NCBI GenBank assembly: GCA_029555385.1
Contig: JAKPSH010000082.1
Coordinates: 1-36,718 of the forward strand
DNA from: Pseudomonadota bacterium
GTDB lineage: Bacteria; Bdellovibrionota_C; UBA2361; SZUA-149
Direction of reading: 5' to 3'
Length of the DNA stretch: 36,718 nt
Notes under the pieces: generated by a model
Database searches by the model: none
The model's input: the letters and a program-made list of their open reading frames with translations, nothing else
Told to the model about the DNA's origin: nothing
Shown here: in pieces, positions 1 to 8,435 of the stretch
How positions within the stretch are numbered: position 1 is the stretch's first letter
How the letters are laid out: each line of letters begins with the position of its first letter
Translations under genes and position numbers: made by a program

Positions 1-757
1 TTTTTGCCTGCTGCCAGCTTCGCTCCAAATCGGGTATTGTTGCTTCGGTTCCGCGAAGCTGCGTCAGCGCCTGCTGCACATCGCGCTCTCCCGTAGCACC
101 GCCTTTAAACCGTGCATCAGCTAGATTAAATCCTTCGCGCTGGATCTTCACGTTTGTCTTCGCCACCGCAAGCTGTTCCTCGAGCACACGAATCAGCACA
201 TAAGTGTTGGCAACATCGCCTAACAGCGTGACCAAGACATCGTCATAAGCTGCCATGGACGCAAGGAGGCTTGCGTCTTCCGCCTGGATGGCCCTGCGGA
301 ATTTGCCCCAGAAATCAAGCTCCCAGCTCGCGCCAAATCCAAGCTCCACTTGGCGGTAGTCCAGGGCCGCACCGGCGAAAGAACCTGGCGCGTGTTCGCT
401 CATGCGTGTGTAACTCCATGCACCGAAACCTTGCTGCTGCTGCGGATAAAAATCGCCGACCGCAATGGCCAAGCGCGCCCGGGCTTCCAACACACGCAGT
501 CCCGCGGTGCGAAGCGGCAGGTTTTGCTCAAAGGCAGTTTGAATAAGCGAATTGAGGACCGGGTCGTTGAAGAGCTTCCACCAATCTTTAAGCTCCGAGC
601 TCTCAGATTTGACTGAAGTGTTATCCGCGCTCAGCCATCGATCGGTAGTCTTGGCCGGGGGCAAGCTGAAATCAGGCCCCACCATAGTACAACCGGATAA
701 AGTCAGAAATAAGGCAGCAGCTAAACGCGCAGCCGAAGCTGCTCGCACTATCTCCAT
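1..757 (-). CDS. NodT-family outer-membrane efflux lipoprotein (5' part only)
   Basis: The reading frame runs off the left edge of the window, so only about 252 N-terminal residues are visible. The start at 757 is preceded by a strong GAGGAGG ribosome binding site. The N terminus is a lipoprotein signal with lipobox LSGC (Cys23), followed by a TMVGPDF segment typical of NodT/OprM-like channels. Further motifs fit the OEP (TolC) fold: DWWKLFNDPVLN near residue 55, a QNLPL/EAR helix, the SWELDFWGKFRRA signature near residue 150, and ANTYVLIRVLEEQL in a long helix. Members of this family are trimeric outer-membrane exit ducts of RND or MFS tripartite pumps, so the membrane-fusion and inner-membrane partners are expected beyond the left edge. 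The gene is divergent from the acyltransferase at 992. Family assignment is firm; substrate is unknown. Confidence 0.93.
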   Translation of the reverse strand, partial: MEIVRAASAARLAAALFLTLSGCTMVGPDFSLPPAKTTDRWLSADNTSVKSESSELKDWWKLFNDPVLNSLIQTAFEQNLPLRTAGLRVLEARARLAIAVGDFYPQQQQGFGAWSYTRMSEHAPGSFAGAALDYRQVELGFGASWELDFWGKFRRAIQAEDASLLASMAAYDDVLVTLLGDVANTYVLIRVLEEQLAVAKTNVKIQREGFNLADARFKGGATGERDVQQALTQLRGTEATIPDLERSWQQAK

Positions 758-871
758 ACACTCCTCCTCAAACAGTGCAACGCACAATAAAGTTTGCTGA
801 TGTAATACGCCTCTTGGTTTCGCTTTTCGCTATCGTTCAAGCAAACGAGTCCTCGTTTTCCATTCGCTCTC

Positions 872-899
872 TTGAAACATTAGCCGTCGATGCTATGTT
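872..899 (+). promoter_or_regulatory. Candidate sigma-70 promoter for the acyltransferase gene
   Basis: TTGAAA at 872-877 and TATGTT at 894-899 are separated by 16 nt in the divergent spacer between the efflux gene and the acyltransferase. The distance to the ATG at 992 leaves a leader of roughly 85 nt. Supported by sequence match only. Confidence 0.4.
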
Positions 900-991
900 T
901 CCCCGGCAAATGTAGAGATAAAACTGGAAGGAATCTGCCGGTGACTGACTGTTTTTAGAATGATTAAGTATTCTCTGCAAACACAGAGCAC

Positions 992-2029
992 ATGGGCAAA
1001 CAAGTCATAAACATAGTAATCTACTCATTAGTCGGAGTATTGGGGGCTGTCCGTACCCTTTGCCGTTTCCTGCCCAAGAGTTTTATCGCCGCGCTCGGCC
1101 GATCAGCTGGAGAACTTTCATTATTTTTTTTCCCCCGGGAAAAGAAAATATGCGCGGGGCAGCTTCAATATGTTTTTCCGCACTCGGCAGAACTTGTGCA
1201 GGACAACTTCACCGGACTGACCCGTAAAGTTTTCGGCCACATCGGCGAATCTGTGGCCGAACTACTGATTATCGACCGGATGTTCGAAGCTGAGCCAGGT
1301 CAGCTCACACCTCCCTCCGGCGCAATTCCCAGCCAGCCGCCTGCTTTTAAGCATTTCACTTCTTCAGGAGAAGAAATTATTTACGGCATGCTAAGAAATG
1401 CCAAGGGTGCGGTCGCCTTAAGCGGGCACATCGGCTGCATCGAACTGCTTGCCGCGTATCATGTGCGCTGCGGCGTCCCGGTGCTGGTAATCGGCAGGCT
1501 CCCCAACTACCCGGTCTTGGCGCGCTGGCTTGAGCGCCTGCGAACTCATTACGGTGTGGAGACACTTTGGCGCGATGAAGCTGGTTCAGCAAAGAAAATA
1601 ATTCACGCGCTGCGTGACGGAAAAGTCATCGCCGCACTCGTCGATCAGGATACCGCTCTTGAAAACTGCTTCGCTCCATTCTTCGGCCTGGATGCGGCAA
1701 GCCCGGTTGCACTAATCCGTTTGGCCGTTCGTTACCGCATACCGATTTTTAGCACCTTCATCGCGCGCACGGCGCGGCTTCAGCATCACATCGAGACACA
1801 AAACCTTGACTATGAGCCGGACAGCCCGGACGTTGAGCGCCAGATTCTAACGGAGCTGAACCGCCGCTTGGAGCGGTCGATCCTCCACCACCCCGCGCAA
1901 TGGCCATGGTGGCACCGCCGTTGGCGCAGACGGCCCGGAGTTGATTACCAGGCAAATCCAGAGCTTCTTCCGTCAACAAACGACTATTTGTCTTGGCTCG
2001 GCAAGCAGCAGCGGCCTAAAGCAGTTTGA
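992..2029 (+). CDS. LpxL/HtrB-family lysophospholipid (lipid A) acyltransferase
   Basis: 345 residues, slightly longer than typical LpxL (about 305). Family members sit at the inner membrane and transfer an acyl chain from acyl-ACP to Kdo-lipid A or a related lysolipid. An N-terminal hydrophobic segment (about residues 6-22) is followed by the catalytic HX4E motif: SGHIGCIE with His146 and Glu151. A VDQD...FAPFFG block (218-232) and the C-terminal PAQWPWWHRRWRRRP block (301-315) match the family's substrate-binding signatures. The ATG at 992 is the first start after an in-frame stop at 965; its ribosome binding site is weak. The 3' end overlaps the convergent phospholipase-D gene by 14 bp. 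The gene lies away from the lpxB-msbA-kdtA operon of this window, so it may be a secondary lipid A acyltransferase. Family is certain; exact acyl chain and acceptor are not. Confidence 0.92.
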   Translation: MGKQVINIVIYSLVGVLGAVRTLCRFLPKSFIAALGRSAGELSLFFFPREKKICAGQLQYVFPHSAELVQDNFTGLTRKVFGHIGESVAELLIIDRMFEAEPGQLTPPSGAIPSQPPAFKHFTSSGEEIIYGMLRNAKGAVALSGHIGCIELLAAYHVRCGVPVLVIGRLPNYPVLARWLERLRTHYGVETLWRDEAGSAKKIIHALRDGKVIAALVDQDTALENCFAPFFGLDAASPVALIRLAVRYRIPIFSTFIARTARLQHHIETQNLDYEPDSPDVERQILTELNRRLERSILHHPAQWPWWHRRWRRRPGVDYQANPELLPSTNDYLSWLGKQQRPKAV

Positions 2030-4346
2030 ATAGCGCATCATATTTGCGTTCGTTCAAAGAGTTCGCTTTTTTTTCTTCGATAATTTTTTCGCTAAGATCT
2101 CCCAGCCGCACAAGAAGCTCCACGATAAACTCCGCAACCGGCGAAATAGCTGGATTGTCCGGCGGCATCAGTTTTCCAAGAACGCGCCGGACATATTCGC
2201 GATCCTTCTCGATAAGCTCCTCCTGCGAAACGGCAGAGAAAAGGCCGGTATGTTCTTTAATCAGCGAGGGATTGTTCAGCCTGCCGCCAAGCCACCTCAA
2301 GTAAGCTTCCCGCAAAACTGGAGCTTCGCGAATGAGCACAGAATTGTTTGTGTCCAGCACGTAGCTTCTTAAGTCGGCGTTTGCCGAGCCAACATAGATA
2401 TCCGGACCGATTAGGTTGACCTTGCTGTGCAGAGAAAGCTCCGAACGATCCAAATTTTCTCCCTGACGCTGATATTCGTAATAACGGAAAACGGCTCCGC
2501 GCCGGTCGTCGCGATTCTGGTCTAAATACGAAAAATATGCCCGAAGCAGGTAACGGGCCGCAAAATTGATCACATTGAGGTCCGTTGTCTCCGGTGAATT
2601 TGTAATCACGCTAAGCTCAACATTTCCGCAGTTCCATGTCCCATCGGTCATCTTGGCAAACGCACTAAGCAGATTAGCCGGCGGAAGAAAATACGCGCTG
2701 TGAAAGAAAACTTTCTGCGGCGTTCCGGAGGCAGCAAGCGTACATGCTTGGCGCAGCGACGCAAGCCAAGCCGCATGAATATGCTTGCCGGCATCTCCTT
2801 CCCGTCCGTTTTCCGGCTGATACAACCGGCGCGGCTCCGGCGCAGCATCATCTTTAGAAAAAGGAAGGTTCTCCAAATAATAGAGCTTGGCTCCACTATC
2901 CACCGGAAATGAAGGACTCCGGCGGGAGATATCCGCAGAACGATACGAACGCTCGAAGACTTGCGCCATCTCCTCCATGCGCGATGCCGTGCGAGAGATT
3001 CTCAGCTCAGCATCAAGATTCTGAAAAATAGCTTTCTCCAGGCAGGCATCAAGCACCGCCTTTTCCTTTTCTTGGCCGGCGCTCCTGCAAAGCGCCGCTG
3101 CTTCTTCTTTTGCTGCAAGCAGATCATTGGGGGCATGTGTCAGCACATCGGCAAGAGAGGCAGTCATTGTGCGATAATTCCATAGCCGCAAAAAACTGCG
3201 CGTAAGCGTCAAATCTTTCTCGCGAAGCTCGATCAGCATATCGGTATCGGAAAACACATAGCCAGGAACAAGCTCATTTTTCTGCATGTGGTAAGCGTCT
3301 TGCACATTTCTGCCGCCAAGCACCAGGCGGGTTTCATCAACAAGCAAGAGCTTGTGGTGCGTAAACTGCGTGAGAAACTGCCAGTCTCTAAGCGACGATT
3401 CCCGCGCCGCAGGCCGCGCAATAGGAAAACGGGCAGCAGCCCTGTCGTACAGCGGCTGAAGCGACCCGCCATAAAAGAGGAAAACCAGCCAAAGCTTCGC
3501 CTCGGCCACGTGACGCTCAAACGAATCCTCATTGGTGCTTCGTGTCTGCCAGAACACTTTCGCCGCCGCTATCGCACTGCGCATGCGCGCACCTTTGTCC
3601 TGGATCGAAGCCGCAGCCGGGTTGCAATCTTTATCTTCAAGACTCCCTAGGCGCACAGCCTGGGCGAGCAGTTCCGCGTCTTTGCCGTAAAGACCGGAAA
3701 GAAACATGCGTGATGCGTCTGTGCTGTAATTGCTCGGCACGCCAGGCACGCTCAGAGCCTCGGCGCGGCGCTGTTCGCTGAGAGCTTTGGCGATCCGGCG
3801 GTATTTGTCCGCCGCACACTGAGGATAATCCACCACGCCGCCTTGCTCCAAGCAGGGAGAGGTCATATAAACTGCGTCTTGCAGAATCACATCGCTTGGC
3901 CGGTTGAAAAACCGGACCTCCAGGCGTCCGGCTCCCCCAGTCCCTTGCTGTTCCAGCATGCGGAAGAAGTCAAGCTTAGGGTATGCGCTGAAGTAATCGA
4001 CTAAGAGCCGGACACTAACTCCGCGCTGGGCCGCTGCAATAAGCTCGCGTGAGAAAAGAGATGCACTGTAGTCATCGGCGAAGATGTAGTAAATCATGTC
4101 GATGTTTTTCTTTGCTCCCCGAATAAGCCGGAGCTTTTCTTCAAAGGCACTGTCGTTGTCCGTAAGCACCACAGCACGCTCGAAGTTTAAAGCCGGTGCG
4201 CTGGAATTAAGGCGCACGGTCTCCTCGGAGAGAATTCCTCCGATGCGGCTTTCCTCGCTGAGGAATGGTGAATGCAGCCCGCCGCAACAAGAAGAAAGCA
4301 GCAGCGCAAAAAATAGAGTAAGAATTAAAGTGGATGCTTTTTTCAT
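2016..4346 (-). CDS. Large phospholipase D / ClsC-like cardiolipin-synthase lipoprotein
   Basis: 776 residues from the ATG at 4346; a TTG six bases upstream is possible but less likely. The N terminus MKKASTLILTLFFALLLSSC is a lipoprotein signal (Cys20), so the enzyme is probably membrane-tethered outside the cytoplasm. The first HKD motif is complete (HHKLLLVD: His330, Lys332, Asp337) and is followed by GGRNVQDAYH, as in ClsC (YmdC). The second is LHSKVNLIG (His640, Lys642) followed by GSANADLRS, with Gly where the motif Asp should be and one residue fewer before GSAN. Family members swap or hydrolyse phosphatidyl groups. The protein is some 300 residues longer than ClsC; the excess includes residues 150-320 between an N-terminal half-domain and the first HKD, plus a charged C-terminal tail. 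It is divergent from a patatin gene, suggesting a phospholipid-remodelling pair. Family is strong, activity uncertain. Confidence 0.9.
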   Translation of the reverse strand: MKKASTLILTLFFALLLSSCCGGLHSPFLSEESRIGGILSEETVRLNSSAPALNFERAVVLTDNDSAFEEKLRLIRGAKKNIDMIYYIFADDYSASLFSRELIAAAQRGVSVRLLVDYFSAYPKLDFFRMLEQQGTGGAGRLEVRFFNRPSDVILQDAVYMTSPCLEQGGVVDYPQCAADKYRRIAKALSEQRRAEALSVPGVPSNYSTDASRMFLSGLYGKDAELLAQAVRLGSLEDKDCNPAAASIQDKGARMRSAIAAAKVFWQTRSTNEDSFERHVAEAKLWLVFLFYGGSLQPLYDRAAARFPIARPAARESSLRDWQFLTQFTHHKLLLVDETRLVLGGRNVQDAYHMQKNELVPGYVFSDTDMLIELREKDLTLTRSFLRLWNYRTMTASLADVLTHAPNDLLAAKEEAAALCRSAGQEKEKAVLDACLEKAIFQNLDAELRISRTASRMEEMAQVFERSYRSADISRRSPSFPVDSGAKLYYLENLPFSKDDAAPEPRRLYQPENGREGDAGKHIHAAWLASLRQACTLAASGTPQKVFFHSAYFLPPANLLSAFAKMTDGTWNCGNVELSVITNSPETTDLNVINFAARYLLRAYFSYLDQNRDDRRGAVFRYYEYQRQGENLDRSELSLHSKVNLIGPDIYVGSANADLRSYVLDTNNSVLIREAPVLREAYLRWLGGRLNNPSLIKEHTGLFSAVSQEELIEKDREYVRRVLGKLMPPDNPAISPVAEFIVELLVRLGDLSEKIIEEKKANSLNERKYDALFKLL

Positions 4347-4450
4347 AGCCAAAACCGAGGATACAGGGCTGCTTTAAATTGTTATCGCATCAAATTTGCA
4401 CAGGCCAGAGCCTTTGTTCAATCGCCCGGTGAAACAGCACATGGCAATTA

Positions 4451-4479
4451 TTGCCTCAAATTGATTACGCAAATATACT
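4451..4479 (+). promoter_or_regulatory. Sigma-70-like promoter for the patatin gene
   Basis: TTGCCT (4451-4456) and TATACT (4474-4479) have an ideal 17-nt spacer. The predicted transcript starts near 4486, just before a GGGAGG ribosome binding site at 4492-4497 and the ATG at 4507. This is one of the best promoter matches in the window. Confidence 0.55.
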
Positions 4480-4506
4480 GCACCGTCAACCGGGAGGACG
4501 TTGCTC

Positions 4507-5289
4507 ATGAAAAAGCTGCCGCTTCATCTTATCTTTATCCTTTTCGCGGTTTCGTTGCACCCCGCGCCGGCATTCGCCGCACCCGCAGCACCACCGCCTA
4601 AGGACAAACCGAAAATCGGCTTGGTGCTCTCCGGCGGCGGGGCCAAAGGCATCGCCCATGTGGGAGTGCTGAAGATTTTGGAGCAGGAGCGCATTCCTAT
4701 CCATTTCGTCTCCGGCACAAGCATGGGCTCCATTGTGGCTGCGGCCTACGCCTCGGGACTGACCTCTCAGCAGATGGAAGAGGAATTTAAGAAAGTCGAT
4801 TGGGACAAGCTCTTCGATGAGAGCATTCCGCGCGAAGACTTGCCGTACCGCCTGAAGAGCGGGCGTGACCGGCGCATTGTCGGCGATGGAAAACTTGCCC
4901 TGCGCAAGGACGCTGCCATCGCCCCGATCGCATTTGTACAAGGACAGCACCTGGTGCCTTTGTTTCAGCGAATCTTCGGCAAAGTCGACACACCGGTCGA
5001 TTTCGACAAGCTCCCGGTTCCGTTTCGCGCTATTGCTGCCGATATCGAAACCGGCGAACAGGTCGTGCTCAAATCCGGCGACTTGGCAACAACCGCTCGC
5101 GCCAGCATGGCGGTCCCTGGGTTTTTTGCACCGGTGGAAATTGACGGCCGGATGCTCGTCGACGGCGGCATCGTCAACAACTTTCGCACGGAAGGCGGGA
5201 CAGAGCAAGGGTTCTGGAAAAGTTTTTATGTTGTCTCGTTTGAGGTGAAAAGATATCCGCAAGATGCCTGGCGCATGGTATTTCATTGA
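4507..5289 (+). CDS. Exported patatin-like phospholipase, apparently truncated
   Basis: 260 residues from the ATG at 4507, chosen because GGGAGG lies 9 nt upstream; the TTG at 4501 would be too close. A Sec signal peptide (about residues 1-24, ending AFA) precedes a patatin domain with oxyanion loop SGGGAKG (42-48), nucleophile elbow GTSMG (Ser72) and catalytic Asp in DGG (about 219-221). Patatins are Ser-Asp dyad lipid acyl hydrolases; signal-bearing bacterial members (RssA/PlpD-like) normally continue with a conserved LPVDVAR-type segment and often a C-terminal beta-barrel. Here similarity stops abruptly after DGGIVNN (residue 225), followed by 35 unrelated residues and a stop. The promoter and RBS look intact. 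It may be a 3'-truncated gene whose original tail was replaced; both catalytic residues are kept, so residual activity is conceivable. Confidence 0.85.
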   Translation: MKKLPLHLIFILFAVSLHPAPAFAAPAAPPPKDKPKIGLVLSGGGAKGIAHVGVLKILEQERIPIHFVSGTSMGSIVAAAYASGLTSQQMEEEFKKVDWDKLFDESIPREDLPYRLKSGRDRRIVGDGKLALRKDAAIAPIAFVQGQHLVPLFQRIFGKVDTPVDFDKLPVPFRAIAADIETGEQVVLKSGDLATTARASMAVPGFFAPVEIDGRMLVDGGIVNNFRTEGGTEQGFWKSFYVVSFEVKRYPQDAWRMVFH

Positions 5290-5603
5290 CCTGTTGGCAA
5301 CTAGGACAAGTCCCGGCGGCAATGCACAAAGTCCTTTTAACGGCATTAAAGTTTCGGAATATGCGTGTGAACTGGGAATTACCCGTAAAAACAAACATGT
5401 CTTACTTTCGGATTCGCTCCCACACGGATGGAATTCGCACTACGCACATCATGTTCGTTATCTAGTTGAAAACATTGATTATCGATCACCGCGAAGCGGC
5501 AGCAAATGTTCCACGGCAGAAAAACACTTGTACTGCATCACCTTCCTTGGTACGAAGTCTTTATTGGCAGCGCCAACAATGACCTGTCATGAACTGACCG
5601 ATT

Positions 5604-5666
5604 GGGGGAACGGCATGATCCCGTAACGCGGCAAATACAGAAGAAACAGGATGATGCCGTTCCCCC
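5604..5666. repeat. Inverted repeat / long hairpin
   Basis: Arms GGGGGAACGGCAT (5604-5616) and ATGCCGTTCCCCC (5654-5666) are perfect complements. After one mismatch they extend by ATCC/GGAT, giving 17 of 18 pairs around a 27-nt loop. No T tract follows, so it is not a standard terminator. Confidence 0.75.
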
Positions 5667-5717
5667 TCTTGAGTAAGTGATACCGTTTGACAGGCGCAAA
5701 TGGCTGGACCGGGTCAT

Positions 5718-5744
5718 GGCGTTCTCAAACATAAAGAGAACGCC
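5718..5744. repeat. Perfect 9-bp stem-loop
   Basis: GGCGTTCTC (5718-5726) and GAGAACGCC (5736-5744) form a perfect stem with a 9-nt loop in non-coding sequence. It could be a transcription end for either flanking gene, although no T run is adjacent. Confidence 0.65.
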
Positions 5745-5925
5745 GGCAAACAAAACCGCGTTTTGAGGGCAGTGGTTTTGCTTTGCGGCCCGGTTTTTTT
5801 TATTGCGGCGCTGAAGGCTTAACCTGATGCGCCGGGGCGGCGCGCGCCTTCAGCACCCGGCAGCATCGCTCTGGGCGAAGCCCCTGGACCACCGCGGCGA
5901 CAAGATTTATTCGCTTATTTCACGG

Positions 5926-6267
5926 CTAGTAGCGTTTGCGCACGGGCAGCATCCGCTCTTTTTTCCCCTTCAGCATCTGCTGAATATACGCAAGCAAAAC
6001 AAGAATTGCCGGATAGAGCAGCCAGCGTACTTGCAGCAGATCGAACTTGCCAACACTGAAACTCTCCAGCAGCGCCTGATATGACTCGTGACGATCGATC
6101 CAAACCGCAATAAAAAATGCGGCCAAACAGAAAAGCCCCTGCTTGAAATAATTACCGGTGAATTCACGGCCCGCAACCTTAAACCAAGGCTTAATCAGCG
6201 ACCATATGCCGAAGGAAAAAAAAGCCAACGGCACAAGCAGCCAGATGAAATACGTCGCCGTAAACAT
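5926..6267 (-). CDS. Small polytopic membrane protein, function unknown
   Basis: 113 residues. The ATG at 6267 is preceded by a good AGGAGG ribosome binding site that lies just past the stop of the upstream gene (14-bp gap), which argues for a real, co-transcribed gene. Three hydrophobic segments are visible: about residues 5-25, 45-58 and 79-94. The C terminus is strongly basic (MLKGKKERMLPVRKRY), which would place it in the cytoplasm by the positive-inside rule. I do not recognise the family. Its partner at 6282-7118 is a secreted protein of unknown function, so the two may form a small envelope module. Confidence 0.7.
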   Translation of the reverse strand: MFTATYFIWLLVPLAFFSFGIWSLIKPWFKVAGREFTGNYFKQGLFCLAAFFIAVWIDRHESYQALLESFSVGKFDLLQVRWLLYPAILVLLAYIQQMLKGKKERMLPVRKRY

Positions 6268-6281
6268 ATCTTCGAGCCCTC

Positions 6282-7118
6282 CTAGCGCATCTGCGCTCTT
6301 GTCCGGAGTTCTTGCTGAAGCACCGGACGCAATTCCAGCGGATTAGCGGAAACAACAGCATAATGAGTGAGCACCGCTCGCACAGAACCCGGTGGACCAT
6401 TGTGCCGCAGCTTTACCGGTCCGTGCCCGGACGCACCCACCAAATCATGGATATTAACATCCATCCGGCGGCCCGCCGCCACACTAAGACCTTTGACGGC
6501 GCGCCGGTGACCGATTTCGTCCGTGACAGACACGACTCCTTCAATCTCCTTATCACGATGCAGGGTGTTTGTGATCTCTAAAAAATTAACGCTGACCGCC
6601 TGGGTGTTGAACCCGCCGAACAGGGTGGTTTCCTCGCAGCTCAACCGGATATTACTCGCGTTGGCGCGTCCATCTTCGCCAAAGAGAACGGTAAGCACAA
6701 CTTTCGCCAGCGATACTTGCTCATCGTGCAAAGACATACATATCCGGCCCCTGCTTGCCGCCAGCATCGGTTCGGCAAGTCCACGCTCACAGACATTCAG
6801 CGACACATTGTTCTCGGCCTGCACATTACCAAAGCGTGCTGCCGGATCCTTATCCGCAAAAATCGTGCAACAATATGAACTTCCTCCAGCGGCAATAAAT
6901 GAAAATGCATCTCCGCTCTCCAACTGCGCATATATTCCGCCCTGCTGTGCCGGAAGTTCATTTAATACCAAGAGATGCTGCTGTTCTGCGCTGCTCTGGC
7001 CGGGAGCTGCGCCAGCAACCAGCATCAACGCTGCAAGCAGAAGCCCTAAATGTGCCGCAAATGAGGGCTTGTGGCCCTTTGGCGAATCCTCTAGAGATCT
7101 AAACGAATACAGATCCAT
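6282..7118 (-). CDS. Secreted protein of unknown function
   Basis: 278 residues from the ATG at 7118. A longer frame to 7256 exists but would overlap the divergent flippase gene and put about 46 extra residues before the signal peptide, so the internal start is preferred. After a charged n-region, residues 20-38 form a hydrophobic signal segment ending in AGAAPGQSSA, then a mature domain of about 235 residues with several Cys (YCC, NVCERG, RICMSL, LSCEET) that could form disulfides. The C-terminal part (VAAGRRMDVNIHDLVG, LRHNGPPGSVRAVLTHY) looks like repeated beta-strands. I do not recognise the family. It is followed by the small membrane protein at 5926-6267. No strong ribosome binding site is seen at 7118. 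Confidence 0.7.
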   Translation of the reverse strand: MDLYSFRSLEDSPKGHKPSFAAHLGLLLAALMLVAGAAPGQSSAEQQHLLVLNELPAQQGGIYAQLESGDAFSFIAAGGSSYCCTIFADKDPAARFGNVQAENNVSLNVCERGLAEPMLAASRGRICMSLHDEQVSLAKVVLTVLFGEDGRANASNIRLSCEETTLFGGFNTQAVSVNFLEITNTLHRDKEIEGVVSVTDEIGHRRAVKGLSVAAGRRMDVNIHDLVGASGHGPVKLRHNGPPGSVRAVLTHYAVVSANPLELRPVLQQELRTRAQMR

Positions 7119-7147
7119 GTGTTCAGCTTTACGATTTCCGCAGGAAA

Positions 7148-8419
7148 ATGGCAAATTCCAGGATAAAAAGCGCTCCAAGCTTGCCGCACTCTCTTCGCTG
7201 GTCACTGACCAATGTCGCCGCGACCGGATATTTTGTCGCCGCATCCTATGCAACAATAAGCATTATTGCGCGCAGTACTGGCGTCAGTCAGTTCGGTCAG
7301 TACACTTTCACTGTATCGCTGCTCTCGTGGATCGAAACACTCGTCGTGGAATCTTTTGCACAAGCAGCAGTTTTCGCAGCTGCGTGCAGCATGGAGGAGC
7401 GGATTGACCAAGCGCACCACCGGCTGCTTTCGTGGGCTTGCGCGGCCTGGGCCGCCATGCTCATTCTTTCTTATCCGCTTGCTCTGCTTTGCGGCGACCG
7501 GGCTCTCTGGCCGCTCTTTTTTATCGCGGCATTTGACATTATCCCGTGGTCAATCTTCATGGCCGGCTCCCGCGTATTAAATGCCCGTGGCAATTACCGG
7601 CAGTCGGCAATAATTATCTGCGTCTACACCACAACAAAACTTGTATTGGCCGGCGGGCTCGGCGCACTGACCGGTCATGCCGGGTTCGCCCTGCTAGGAA
7701 TTGTATTTGCCTCAGCTTCAGCAGCATGCATTTGTCTCAGGTACCGGCACTGCCCCGCGCAAGCACAGACTGTTGCACCATCTGCCCAAGAAAACCAGCG
7801 CCAGATCACACCAATATGGTCGCTCGTCCTAGGCAGCTCCGCAAACCTGATGTCGAATGCCGATATCTGGCTGCTGCAGCTTTCACGAAGCGGCGCCGCG
7901 GCTGTTGGCCATTACGCGGCAGCGGCGAATATCAGCCGGGTTTTATTTTTTGCCGCCTCGGCAGCTTCAAACGCGGTCTATCCCACTGTTGCGCGAAGCG
8001 GAAGCATCCGCGAAGTGTTTGCCAAAAAATACGGTCTTCAGCCGGTGTTCGCGTTAATTGCCTGCATATTGTGCGGTGGATCTGCGGTTTTTTGTTTATT
8101 TGCTCCGCAACTGATCGATTTGCTCTTCGGCGCCTCTTATACCGGTTCGGCAGCTTATCTTATGCGGCTGGCTCCCGCATTTGCCGTTCTTGTTTTTGGG
8201 CTGTCATTCCTCCGGGGATTGTTTTACACCGGACGCACCAAGGAAGCAGCTCTAATCTCTCTCGCTGGCGCTATTGCCTACGCCGTTTGCGGAACAGCGA
8301 TTCTGCACAAAGCCGGTCCTACCCAGCTTGCGTACTGTTCCGGCATTATCGGCATCTTCCTTCTTGCCGCCTGCGCCGCGCTAAGCCGTCTCAACTCCCG
8401 CCGCGGCGTCAAATGTTAA
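7148..8419 (+). CDS. Oligosaccharide flippase (Wzx/MOP superfamily)
   Basis: 423 residues, almost entirely hydrophobic with about twelve predicted membrane segments, beginning with the characteristic N-terminal helix (TNVAATGYFVAASYATISII), then RSTGVSQFGQYTF, matching the RxxG...FG.Y motif of polysaccharide biosynthesis/RfbX proteins. A second-half repeat (LGSSANLMSNADIWLL...GHYAAAANISRVL) fits the MOP two-lobe architecture. Family members flip undecaprenyl-linked oligosaccharides to the periplasmic side of the inner membrane for O-antigen, capsule or exopolysaccharide assembly. The ATG at 7148 has AGGA close upstream. No glycosyltransferase lies directly next to it; the nearest is the GT-PAS gene at 21.9 kb. 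It diverges from the secreted-protein gene with a spacer of only 29 bp and converges on the lipoprotein gene 16 bp downstream. Confidence 0.9.
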   Translation: MANSRIKSAPSLPHSLRWSLTNVAATGYFVAASYATISIIARSTGVSQFGQYTFTVSLLSWIETLVVESFAQAAVFAAACSMEERIDQAHHRLLSWACAAWAAMLILSYPLALLCGDRALWPLFFIAAFDIIPWSIFMAGSRVLNARGNYRQSAIIICVYTTTKLVLAGGLGALTGHAGFALLGIVFASASAACICLRYRHCPAQAQTVAPSAQENQRQITPIWSLVLGSSANLMSNADIWLLQLSRSGAAAVGHYAAAANISRVLFFAASAASNAVYPTVARSGSIREVFAKKYGLQPVFALIACILCGGSAVFCLFAPQLIDLLFGASYTGSAAYLMRLAPAFAVLVFGLSFLRGLFYTGRTKEAALISLAGAIAYAVCGTAILHKAGPTQLAYCSGIIGIFLLAACAALSRLNSRRGVKC

Positions 8420-8435
8420 CCGCCATTGCGTGCGA

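Larger units (their letters stand above)
5290..5925. other. Intergenic stretch with decayed sequence and hairpins
   Basis: 636 bp between the truncated patatin gene and the next minus-strand gene. No reading frame here has a ribosome binding site or recognisable family. One short frame on the plus strand (5506-5592) encodes EVFIGSANNDLS, resembling the GSxN end of a phospholipase-D HKD motif, which hints at a decayed paralogue. Two inverted repeats are present (5604-5666 and 5718-5744). A GC-rich segment followed by eight T residues lies near 5785-5809, but its stem is poor. Confidence 0.5.

Noticed and set aside
4486..5394. 302-codon open frame on the minus strand opposite the patatin gene
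   Set aside because: It mirrors a real gene with signal peptide, RBS and catalytic motifs on the plus strand, and its own product has no recognisable domain.
5785..5809. T-rich tract as an intrinsic terminator
   Set aside because: Eight T residues are present, but no convincing stem lies immediately before them.
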